Shown in pieces: positions 1-9,700 of a stretch of DNA of 64,000 nt. Source of the stretch: Limanda limanda (taxonomy: Eukaryota > Chordata > Actinopteri > Pleuronectiformes > Pleuronectidae); NCBI RefSeq assembly GCF_963576545.1, contig NW_026870407.1:1-64000 (forward strand), in the 5' to 3' direction. Made by a program: the position numbers and the translations under genes. The notes under the pieces are model-generated. The model made no database searches and was not told where the DNA came from. It saw nothing but the letters and a program-made list of their open reading frames with translations. How positions within the stretch are numbered: position 1 is the stretch's first letter; every line of letters begins with the position of its first letter.

Positions 1-55
1 GGGGATGGTACCAATCGATCCGCAGGACCAAATTAGTCCAGATGCAACCACTTTC
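1..55 (+). repeat. Partial B monomer at the left edge
   Basis: The window opens inside the 3' part of a B unit (GGGGATGGTACCAATCGATC onward) and runs to its end just before the A core at 56. It lacks one C of the usual GGACCCAAATT block. The array therefore probably continues to the left. Confidence 0.93.
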
Positions 56-382
56 CAAGTCTCTCCGACCTTCACAAAAAAAGTTATTCAAGAATATCTC
101 TTTCTCCTATGTGGCTTTCATCCCTAACCCTAACCCTAACCCTTCCGAAGTCGGAGAAGCTCAAGGATGGTACCGATCGATGCGAGCTACCCCATTTAGT
201 GGGGGTAGAGCCTACTTGCAAGTCTCTTCGTCCTTCACAAAAAAAGTTATTCAAGAATATCTCTTTCTCCTATGTGCTTTCATCCCTAACCCTAACCCTA
301 ACCCTTCCGAAAGTCGGAGAAGCTCAAGGATGGTACCGATCGATGCGCGCTACCCCATTTAGTTGGGGGTAGAGCCTACTTG

Positions 383-543
383 CAAGTCTCTCCGACTTCA
401 CAAAAAAGTTATTCAAGAATATCTCCTCAGATTTGGGGGAATTTCGTCGTCGACCTCTTCCGAAGGTCGTACATGCATCATGAGTATGGGGATGGTACCA
501 ATCGATCCGCAGGACCCAAATTAGTCCAGATGCAACCACTTTC
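383..543 (+). repeat. Aberrant B monomer (161 bp) with a private sequence replacement
   Basis: This is a B unit by its core, its CTCAGATTTGGGGG segment and its 3' part. Where all other B units read AGCTC between TACA and GGGG, this one has 14 bases, TGCATCATGAGTAT. It also lost one C, one A and one G elsewhere, which gives 155 + 9 - 3 = 161 bp. The replacement contains the palindromes ATGCAT (one base upstream included) and TCATGA. I found no other copy of this block in the window. Confidence 0.9.
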
Positions 544-868
544 CAAGTCTCTCCGACCTTCACAAAAAAGTTATTCAAGAATATCTCTTTCTCCTATGTG
601 CTTTCATCCCTAACCCTAACCCTAACCCTTCCGAAAGTCGGAGAAGCTCAAGGATGGTACCGATCGATGCGCGCTACCCCATTTAGTGGGGGTAGAGCCT
701 ACTTGCAAGTCTCTCCGACCTTCACAAAAAAAGTTATTCAAGAATATCTCTTTCTCCTATGTGCTTTCATCCCTAACCCTAACCCTAACCCTTCCGAAAG
801 TCGGAGAAGCTCAAGGATGGTACCGATCGATGCGCGCTACCCCATTTAGTGGGGGTAGAGCCTACTTG

Positions 869-1023
869 CAAGTCTCTCCGACCTTCACAAAAAAAGTTAT
901 TCAAGAATATCTCCTCAGATTTGGGGGAATTTCGTCGGTCGACCTCTTCCGAAGGTCGTACAAGCTCGGGGATGGTACCAATCGATCCGCAGGACCCAAA
1001 TTAGTCCAGATGCAACCACTTTC
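869..1023 (+). repeat. Reference B monomer, 155 bp
   Basis: First regular B unit. Order: 45-bp core (869-913) identical to that of A; 32-bp B-specific middle (914-945) with TTTGGGGGAATTT and the 8-bp palindrome GGTCGACC (937-944); 78-bp 3' part (946-1023) that aligns without gaps to the A 3' part with 23 mismatches. B has no telomere-like tract. It contains KpnI (GGTACC), ClaI (ATCGAT) and SalI (GTCGAC) recognition sequences. In many copies CCGCAG has become CTGCAG, a PstI site. About 104 copies are present. The middle segment starts near 421, 914, 1721, 2527, 3007, 3816, 4297 and so on, through 62771, 63251 and 63731. Confidence 0.96.
940..958 (+). repeat. Inverted repeat CGACCT-7 nt-AGGTCG in B, overlapping palindrome GGTCGACC
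   Basis: A 6-bp stem with loop CTTCCGA partly overlaps the GGTCGACC palindrome at 937-944, so two alternative foldings compete. It is conserved in nearly all B units. The aberrant B at 383-543 has lost one G from the palindrome. Confidence 0.55.
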
Positions 1024-1251
1024 CAAGTCTCTCCGACCTTCACAAAAAAAGTTATTCAAGAATATCTCTTTCTCCTATGTGCTTTCATCCCTAACCCTAA
1101 CCCTAACCCTTCCGAAAGTCGGAGAAGCTCAAGGATGGTACCGATCGATGCGCGCTACCCCATTTAGTGGGGGTAGAGCCTACTTGCAAGTCTCTCCGAC
1201 CTTCACAAAAAAAGTTATTCAAGAATATCTCTTTCTCCTATGTGCTTTCAT

Positions 1252-1272
1252 CCCTAACCCTAACCCTAACCC
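1252..1272 (-). repeat. Telomere-like tract (CCCTAA)3CCC in each A monomer; four-tract G-quadruplex motif on the minus strand
   Basis: Each normal A unit carries CCC TAA CCC TAA CCC TAA CCC, which on the minus strand is GGG(TTAGGG)3. This is exactly the four G3 tracts needed for one intramolecular telomeric G-quadruplex, and the plus strand could form the matching i-motif. The coordinates are for the reference unit, and the tract recurs about 275 times. Nineteen A units have only three C3 tracts (one repeat lost), near 10125, 13190, 17045, 24440, 25245, 25718, 36345, 40840, 44868, 47277, 49677, 51775, 54175, 56267, 56905, 58500, 60088, 62328 and 63915. One copy has a C-to-G change near 15436. 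I saw no copy with four or more CCCTAA units. Confidence 0.93.
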
Positions 1273-1273
1273 T

Positions 1274-1286
1274 TCCGAAAGTCGGA
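1274..1286 (+). repeat. Small inverted repeat TCCGA-AAG-TCGGA in A
   Basis: A perfect 5-bp stem with a 3-nt loop lies directly 3' of the telomere-like tract. Variants near 62336 and 63616 (CCGAAATTCGG) lengthen it to a 6-bp stem. The frequent TTCCAAAAG subtype breaks one pair, as does a single TCTGA copy near 22214. No function is evident, and the stem may be incidental. Confidence 0.6.
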
Positions 1287-1318
1287 GAAGCTCAAGGATG
1301 GTACCGATCGATGCGCGC

Positions 1319-1338
1319 TACCCCATTTAGTGGGGGTA
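1319..1338 (+). repeat. Inverted repeat TACCCC-8 nt-GGGGTA in A
   Basis: A perfect 6-bp, GC-rich stem (TACCCC at 1319-1324, GGGGTA at 1333-1338) with loop ATTTAGTG ends just 11 bp before the next core. The subtype GCAACCCC loses the outermost pair, and GCAACCCAATTT (near 4223, 6163 and 9703) loses another. G tracts here lie on the plus strand, opposite in polarity to the telomere-like tract. Confidence 0.65.
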
Positions 1339-3770
1339 GAGCCTACTTGCAAGTCTCTCCGACCTTCACAAAAAAAGTTATTCAAGAATATCTCTTTCTC
1401 CTATGTGCTTTCATCCCTAACCCTAACCCTAACCCTTCCGAAAGTCGGAGAAGCTCAAGGATGGTACCGATCGATGCGCGCTACCCCATTTAGTGGGGGT
1501 AGAGCCTACTTGCAAGTCTCTCCGACCTTCACAAAAAAAGTTATTCAAGAATATCTCTTTCTCCTATGTGCTTTCATCCCTAACCCTAACCCTAACCCTT
1601 CCGAAAGTCGGAGAAGCTCAAGGATGGTACCGATCGATGCGCGCTACCCCATTTAGTGGGGGTAGAGCCTACTTGCAAGTCTCTCCGACCTTCACAAAAA
1701 AAGTTATTCAAGAATATCTCCTCAGATTTGGGGGAATTTCGTCGGTCGACCTCTTCCGAAGGTCGTACAAGCTCGGGGATGGTACCAATCGATCCGCAGG
1801 ACCCAAATTAGTCCAGATGCAACCACTTTCCAAGTCTCTCCGACCTTCACAAAAAAAGTTATTCAAGAATATCTCTTTCTCCTATGTGCTTTCATCCCTA
1901 ACCCTAACCCTAACCCTTCCGAAAGTCGGAGAAGCTCAAGGATGGTACCGATCGATGCGCGCTACCCCATTTAGTGGGGGTAGAGCCTACTTGCAAGTCT
2001 CTCCGACCTTCACAAAAAAAGTTATTCAAGAATATCTCTTTCTCCTATGTGCTTTCATCCCTAACCCTAACCCTAACCCTTCCGAAAGTCGGAGAAGCTC
2101 AAGGATGGTACCGATCGATGCGCGCTACCCCATTTAGTGGGGGTAGAGCCTACTTGCAAGTCTCTCCGACCTTCACAAAAAAAGTTATTCAAGAATATCT
2201 CTTTCTCCTATGTGCTTTCATCCCTAACCCTAACCCTAACCCTTCCGAAAGTCGGAGAAGCTCAAGGATGGTACCGATCGATGCGCGCTACCCCATTTAG
2301 TGGGGGTAGAGCCTACTTGCAAGTCTCTCCGACCTTCACAAAAAAAGTTATTCAAGAATATCTCTTTCTCCTATGTGCTTTCATCCCTAACCCTAACCCT
2401 AACCCTTCCGAAAGTCGGAGAAGCTCAAGGATGGTACCGATCGATGCGCGCTACCCCATTTAGTGGGGGTAGAGCCTACTTGAAAGTCTCTCCGACCTTC
2501 ACAAAAAAAGTTATTCAAGAATATCTCCTCAGATTTGGGGGAATTTCGTCGGTCGACCTCTTCCGAAGGTCGTACAAGCTCGGGGATGGTACCAATCGAT
2601 CCGCAGGACCCAAATTAGTCCAGATGCAACCACTTTCCAAGTCTCTCCGACCTTCACAAAAAAAGTTATTCAAGAATATCTCTTTCTCCTATGTGCTTTC
2701 ATCCCTAACCCTAACCCTAACCCTTCCGAAAGTCGGAGAAGCTCAAGGATGGTACCGATCGATGCGCGCTACCCCATTTAGTGGGGGTAGAGCCTACTTG
2801 CAAGTCTCTCCGACCTTCACAAAAAAAGTTATTCAAGAATATCTCTTTCTCCTATGTGCTTTCATCCCTAACCCTAACCCTAACCCTTCCGAAAGTCGGA
2901 GAAGCTCAAGGATGGTACCGATCGATGCGCGCTACCCCATTTAGTGGGGGTAGAGCCTACTTGCAAGTCTCTCCGACCTTCACAAAAAAAGTTATTCAAG
3001 AATATCTCCTCAGATTTGGGGGAATTTCGTCGGTCGACCTCTTCCGAAGGTCGTACAAGCTCGGGGATGGTACCAATCGATCCGCAGGACCCAAATTAGT
3101 CCAGATGCAACCACTTTCCAAGTCTCTCCGACCTTCACAAAAAAAGTTATTCAAGAATATCTCTTTCTCCTATGTGCTTTCATCCCTAACCCTAACCCTA
3201 ACCCTTCCGAAAGTCGGAGAAGCTCAAGGATGGTACCGATCGATGCGCGCTACCCCATTTAGTGGGGGTAGAGCCTACTTGCAAGTCTCTCCGACCTTCA
3301 CAAAAAAAGTTATTCAAGAATATCTCTTTCTCCTATGTGCTTTCATCCCTAACCCTAACCCTAACCCTTCCGAAAGTCGGAGAAGCTCAAGGATGGTACC
3401 GATCGATGCGCGCTACCCCATTTAGTGGGGGTAGAGCCTACTTGCAAGTCTCTCCGACCTTCACAAAAAAAGTTATTCAAGAATATCTCTTTCTCCTATG
3501 TGCTTTCATCCCTAACCCTAACCCTAACCCTTCCGAAAGTCGGAGAAGCTCAAGGATGGTACCGATCGATGCGCGCTACCCCATTTAGTGGGGGTAGAGC
3601 CTACTTGCAAGTCTCTCCGACCTTCACAAAAAAAGTTATTCAAGAATATCTCTTTCTCCTATGTGCTTTCATCCCTAACCCTAACCCTAACCCTTCCGAA
3701 AGTCGGAGAAGCTCAAGGATGGTACTGATCGATGCGCGCAACCCCATTTAGTGGGGGTAGAGCCTACTTG

Positions 3771-6700
3771 CAAGTCTCTCCGACCTTCACAAAAAAAGTT
3801 ATTCAAGAATATCTCCTCAGATTTTGGGGGAATTTCGTCGGTCGACCTCTTCCGAAGGTCGTACAAGCTCGGGGATGGTACCAATCGATCTGCAGGACCC
3901 AAATTAGTCCAGATGCAACCACTTTCCAAGTCTCTCCGACCTTCACAAAAAAAGTTATTCAAGAATATCTCTTTCTCCTATGTGCTTTCATCCCTAACCC
4001 TAACCCTAACCCTTCCGAAAGTCGGAGAAGCTCAAGGATGGTACCGATCGATGCGCGCTACCCCATTTAGTGGGGGTAGAGCCTACTTGCAAGTCTCTCC
4101 GACCTTCACAAAAAAAGTTATTCAAGAATATCTCTTTCTCCTATGTGCTTTCATCCCTAACCCTAACCCTAACCCTTCCGAAAGTCGGAGAAGCTCAAGG
4201 ATGGTACCGATCGATGCGCGCAACCCAATTTAGTGGGGGTAGAGCCTACTTGCAAGTCTCTCCGACCTTCACAAAAAAAGTTATTCAAGAATATCTCCTC
4301 AGATTTGGGGGAATTTCGTCGGTCGACCTCTTCCGAAGGTCGTACAAGCTCGGGGATGGTACCAATCGATCCGCAGGACCCAAATTAGTCCAGATGCAAC
4401 CACTTTCCAAGTCTCTCCGACCTTCACAAAAAAAGTTATTCAAGAATATCTCTTTCTCCTATGTGCTTTCATCCCTAACCCTAACCCTAACCCTTCCGAA
4501 AGTCGGAGAAGCTCAAGGATGGTACCGATCGATGCGCGCTACCCCATTTAGTGGGGGTAGAGCCTACTTGCAAGTCTCTCCGACCTTCACAAAAAAAGTT
4601 ATTCAAGAATATCTCTTTCTCCTATGTGCTTTCATCCCTAACCCTAACCCTAACCCTTCCGAAAGTCGGAGAAGCTCAAGGATGGTACTGATCGATGCGC
4701 GTACCCCATTTAGTGGGGGTAGAGCCTACTTGCAAGTCTCTCCGACCTTCACAAAAAAAGTTATTCAAGAATATCTCTTTCTCCTATGTGCTTTCATCCC
4801 TAACCCTAACCCTAACCCTTCCGAAAGTCGGAGAAGCTCAAGGATGGTACCGATCGATGCGCGCTACCCCATTTAGTGGGGGTAGAGCCTACTTGCAAGT
4901 CTCTCCGACCTTCACAAAAAAAGTTATTCAAGAATATCTCTTTCTCCTATGTGCTTTCATCCCTAACCCTAACCCTAACCCTTCCGAAAGTCGGAGAAGC
5001 TCAAGGATGGTACCGATCGATGCGCGCTACCCCATTTAGTGGGGGTAGAGCCTACTTGCAAGTCTCTCCGACCTTCACAAAAAAAGTTATTCAAGAATAT
5101 CTCTTTCTCCTATGTGCTTTCATCCCTAACCCTAACCCTAACCCTTCCGAAAGTCGGAGAAGCTCAAGGATGGTACTGATCGATGCGCGCAACCCCATTT
5201 AGTGGGGGTAGAGCCTACTTGCAAGTCTCTCCGACCTTCACAAAAAAAGTTATTCAAGAATATCTCCTCAGATTTTGGGGGAATTTCGTCGGTCGACCTC
5301 TTCCGAAGGTCGTACAAGCTCGGGGATGGTACCAATCGATCTGCAGGACCCAAATTAGTCCAGATGCAACCACTTTCCAAGTCTCTCCGACCTTCACAAA
5401 AAAAGTTATTCAAGAATATCTCTTTCTCCTATGTGCTTTCATCCCTAACCCTAACCCTAACCCTTCCGAAAGTCGGAGAAGCTCAAGGATGGTACCGATC
5501 GATGCGCGCTACCCCATTTAGTGGGGGTAGAGCCTACTTGCAAGTCTCTCCGACCTTCACAAAAAAAGTTATTCAAGAATATCTCTTTCTCCTATGTGCT
5601 TTCATCCCTAACCCTAACCCTAACCCTTCCGAAAGTCGGAGAAGCTCAAGGATGGTACCGATCGATGCGCGCTACCCCATTTAGTGGGGGTAGAGCCTAC
5701 TTGCAAGTCTCTCCGACCTTCACAAAAAAAGTTATTCAAGAATATCTCTTTCTCCTATGTGCTTTCATCCCTAACCCTAACCCTAACCCTTCCGAAAGTC
5801 GGAGAAGCTCAAGGATGGTACCGATCGATGCGCGCTACCCCATTTAGTGGGGGTAGAGCCTACTTGCAAGTCTCTCCGACCTTCACAAAAAAAGTTATTC
5901 AAGAATATCTCTTTCTCCTATGTGCTTTCATCCCTAACCCTAACCCTAACCCTTCCGAAAGTCGGAGAAGCTCAAGGATGGTACCGATCGATGCGCGCTA
6001 CCCCATTTAGTGGGGGTAGAGCCTACTTGCAAGTCTCTCCGACCTTCACAAAAAAAGTTATTCAAGAATATCTCTTTCTCCTATGTGCTTTCATCCCTAA
6101 CCCTAACCCTAACCCTTCCGAAAGTCGGAGAAGCTCAAGGATGGTACCGATCGATGCGCGCAACCCAATTTAGTGGGGGTAGAGCCTACTTGCAAGTCTC
6201 TCCGACCTTCACAAAAAAAGTTATTCAAGAATATCTCCTCAGATTTGGGGGAATTTCGTCGGTCGACCTCTTCCGAAGGTCGTACAAGCTCGGGGATGGT
6301 ACCAATCGATCCGCAGGACCCAAATTAGTCCAGATGCAACCACTTTCCAAGTCTCTCCGACCTTCACAAAAAAAGTTATTCAAGAATATCTCTTTCTCCT
6401 ATGTGCTTTCATCCCTAACCCTAACCCTAACCCTTCCGAAAGTCGGAGAAGCTCAAGGATGGTACCGATCGATGCGCGCTACCCCATTTAGTGGGGGTAG
6501 AGCCTACTTGCAAGTCTCTCCGACCTTCACAAAAAAAGTTATTCAAGAATATCTCTTTCTCCTATGTGCTTTCATCCCTAACCCTAACCCTAACCCTTCC
6601 GAAAGTCGGAGAAGCTCAAGGATGGTACCGATCGATGCGCGCTACCCCATTTAGTGGGGGTAGAGCCTACTTGCAAGTCTCTCCGACCTTCACAAAAAAA

Positions 6701-9700
6701 GTTATTCAAGAATATCTCCTCAGATTTGGGGGAATTTCGTCGGTCGACCTCTTCCGAAGGTCGTACAAGCTCGGGGATGGTACCAATCGATCCGCAGGAC
6801 CCAAATTAGTCCAGATGCAACCACTTTCCAAGTCTCTCCGACCTTCACAAAAAAAGTTATTCAAGAATATCTCTTTCTCCTATGTGCTTTCATCCCTAAC
6901 CCTAACCCTAACCCTTCCGAAAGTCGGAGAAGCTCAAGGATGGTACCGATCGATGCGCGCTACCCCATTTAGTGGGGGTAGAGCCTACTTGCAAGTCTCT
7001 CCGACCTTCACAAAAAAAGTTATTCAAGAATATCTCTTTCTCCTATGTGCTTTCATCCCTAACCCTAACCCTAACCCTTCCGAAAGTCGGAGAAGCTCAA
7101 GGATGGTACCGATCGATGCGCGCTACCCCATTTAGTGGGGGTAGAGCCTACTTGCAAGTCTCTCCGACCTTCACAAAAAAAGTTATTCAAGAATATCTCC
7201 TCAGATTTGGGGGAATTTCGTCGGTCGACCTCTTCCGAAGGTCGTACAAGCTCGGGGATGGTACCAATCGATCCGCAGGACCCAAATTAGTCCAGATGCA
7301 ACCACTTTCCAAGTCTCTCCGACCTTCACAAAAAAAGTTATTCAAGAATATCTCTTTCTCCTATGTGCTTTCATCCCTAACCCTAACCCTAACCCTTCCG
7401 AAAGTCGGAGAAGCTCAAGGATGGTACCGATCGATGCGCGCTACCCCATTTAGTGGGGGTAGAGCCTACTTGCAAGTCTCTCCGACCTTCACAAAAAAAG
7501 TTATTCAAGAATATCTCTTTCTCCTATGTGCTTTCATCCCTAACCCTAACCCTAACCCTTCCGAAAGTCGGAGAAGCTCAAGGATGGTACCGATCGATGC
7601 GCGCTACCCCATTTAGTGGGGGTAGAGCCTACTTGCAAGTCTCTCCGACCTTCACAAAAAAAGTTATTCAAGAATATCTCTTTCTCCTATGTGCTTTCAT
7701 CCCTAACCCTAACCCTAACCCTTCCGAAAGTCGGAGAAGCTCAAGGATGGTACCGATCGATGCGCGCTACCCCATTTAGTGGGGGTAGAGCCTACTTGCA
7801 AGTCTCTCCGACCTTCACAAAAAAAGTTATTCAAGAATATCTCTTTCTCCTATGTGCTTTCATCCCTAACCCTAACCCTAACCCTTCCGAAAGTCGGAGA
7901 AGCTCAAGGATGGTACCGATCGATGCGCGCTACCCCATTTAGTGGGGGTAGAGCCTACTTGCAAGTCTCTCCGACCTTCACAAAAAAAGTTATTCAAGAA
8001 TATCTCCTCAGATTTGGGGGAATTTCGTCGGTCGACCTCTTCCGAAGGTCGTACAAGCTCGGGGATGGTACCAATCGATCCGCAGGACCCAAATTAGTCC
8101 AGATGCAACCACTTTCCAAGTCTCTCCGACCTTCACAAAAAAAGTTATTCAAGAATATCTCTTTCTCCTATGTGCTTTCATCCCTAACCCTAACCCTAAC
8201 CCTTCCGAAAGTCGGAGAAGCTCAAGGATGGTACCGATCGATGCGCGCTACCCCATTTAGTGGGGGTAGAGCCTACTTGCAAGTCTCTCCGACCTTCACA
8301 AAAAAAGTTATTCAAGAATATCTCTTTCTCCTATGTGCTTTCATCCCTAACCCTAACCCTAACCCTTCCGAAAGTCGGAGAAGCTCAAGGATGGTACCGA
8401 TCGATGCGCGCTACCCCATTTAGTGGGGGTAGAGCCTACTTGCAAGTCTCTCCGACCTTCACAAAAAAAGTTATTCAAGAATATCTCCTCAGATTTGGGG
8501 GAATTTCGTCGGTCGACCTCTTCCGAAGGTCGTACAAGCTCGGGGATGGTACCAATCGATCCGCAGGACCCAAATTAGTCCAGATGCAACCACTTTCCAA
8601 GTCTCTCCGACCTTCACAAAAAAAGTTATTCAAGAATATCTCTTTCTCCTATGTGCTTTCATCCCTAACCCTAACCCTAACCCTTCCGAAAGTCGGAGAA
8701 GCTCAAGGATGGTACCGATCGATGCGCGCTACCCCATTTAGTGGGGGTAGAGCCTACTTGCAAGTCTCTCCGACCTTCACAAAAAAAGTTATTCAAGAAT
8801 ATCTCTTTCTCCTATGTGCTTTCATCCCTAACCCTAACCCTAACCCTTCCGAAAGTCGGAGAAGCTCAAGGATGGTACCGATCGATGCGCGCTACCCCAT
8901 TTAGTGGGGGTAGAGCCTACTTGCAAGTCTCTCCGACCTTCACAAAAAAAGTTATTCAAGAATATCTCTTTCTCCTATGTGCTTTCATCCCTAACCCTAA
9001 CCCTAACCCTTCCGAAAGTCGGAGAAGCTCAAGGATGGTACCGATCGATGCGCGCTACCCCATTTAGTGGGGGTAGAGCCTACTTGCAAGTCTCTCCGAC
9101 CTTCACAAAAAAAGTTATTCAAGAATATCTCTTTCTCCTATGTGCTTTCATCCCTAACCCTAACCCTAACCCTTCCGAAAGTCGGAGAAGCTCAAGGATG
9201 GTACTGATCGATGCGCGCAACCCCATTTAGTGGGGGTAGAGCCTACTTGCAAGTCTCTCCGACCTTCACAAAAAAAGTTATTCAAGAATATCTCCTCAGA
9301 TTTTGGGGGAATTTCGTCGGTCGACCTCTTCCGAAGGTCGTACAAGCTCGGGGATGGTACCAATCGATCTGCAGGACCCAAATTAGTCCAGATGCAACCA
9401 CTTTCCAAGTCTCTCCGACCTTCACAAAAAAAGTTATTCAAGAATATCTCTTTCTCCTATGTGCTTTCATCCCTAACCCTAACCCTAACCCTTCCGAAAG
9501 TCGGAGAAGCTCAAGGATGGTACCGATCGATGCGCGCTACCCCATTTAGTGGGGGTAGAGCCTACTTGCAAGTCTCTCCGACCTTCACAAAAAAAGTTAT
9601 TCAAGAATATCTCTTTCTCCTATGTGCTTTCATCCCTAACCCTAACCCTAACCCTTCCGAAAGTCGGAGAAGCTCAAGGATGGTACCGATCGATGCGCGC

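Larger units (their letters stand above)
1..705 (+). repeat. Degenerate left stretch of the array, rich in single-base indels
   Basis: Units here are: partial B 1-55, A 56-218, A 219-382, variant B 383-543, A 544-705. Compared with the consensus I see one missing C near 31, one extra G near 112, one missing A near 147, a C-to-A change near 187, two substitutions near 227-230, one extra T near 364, a missing C and a missing A near 396-405, one missing G near 447, an altered block at 474-487, and a six-A instead of seven-A tract near 567. From about 600 onward the units become regular and kilobases pass with hardly a change. Either this is the diverged border of the array, or it is a low-quality contig end. 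Single-base homopolymer-type indels fit the second explanation, and the multi-base replacement fits the first. Confidence 0.85.
1187..1349 (+). repeat. Reference A monomer, 163 bp, with embedded telomere-like tract
   Basis: Order: 45-bp core (1187-1231) with a seven-A run; 40-bp A-specific middle (1232-1271) ending in the CCCTAA repeats; 78-bp 3' part (1272-1349) with the TCCGA/TCGGA inverted repeat, GGTACCGATCGATGCGCGC and the TACCCC/GGGGTA inverted repeat. It has about seven CpG sites. About 294 copies are present and most in the left third are identical. Common subtypes differ at CpG sites (TACCG to TACTG, GATGCG to GATGTG, TTCCGA to TTCCAA) or by T-to-A in GCTACCCC, G-to-C in GTAGAG, or loss of one CCCTAA. 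Confidence 0.97.

Noticed and set aside
1139..1155. GGTACCGATCGATGCGC as an operator or replication-origin element
   Set aside because: It is a string of overlapping short palindromes (KpnI, PvuI, ClaI sites) present in every A unit. Nothing beyond symmetry supports a regulatory role. It is useful only for a ladder-type digest check.
1252..1272. True telomere or telomerase-added interstitial telomere block
   Set aside because: The tract is only 21 bp, fixed in length and position inside each monomer, and is copied with the monomer. A real telomere would be a long pure repeat.
1327..1380. tRNA-like stretch in A: AGTGGGGGTAGAGC followed by CTACTTGCAAGTCTC and, further on, ATTCAAGAAT, resembling a D-arm/A box, a Cys-type anticodon arm and a poor B box
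   Set aside because: No acceptor stem, no matching D stem and no T arm, so no cloverleaf forms. The bases pair better as the TACCCC/GGGGTA hairpin. A remote tRNA-derived SINE ancestry cannot be excluded but is not supported.
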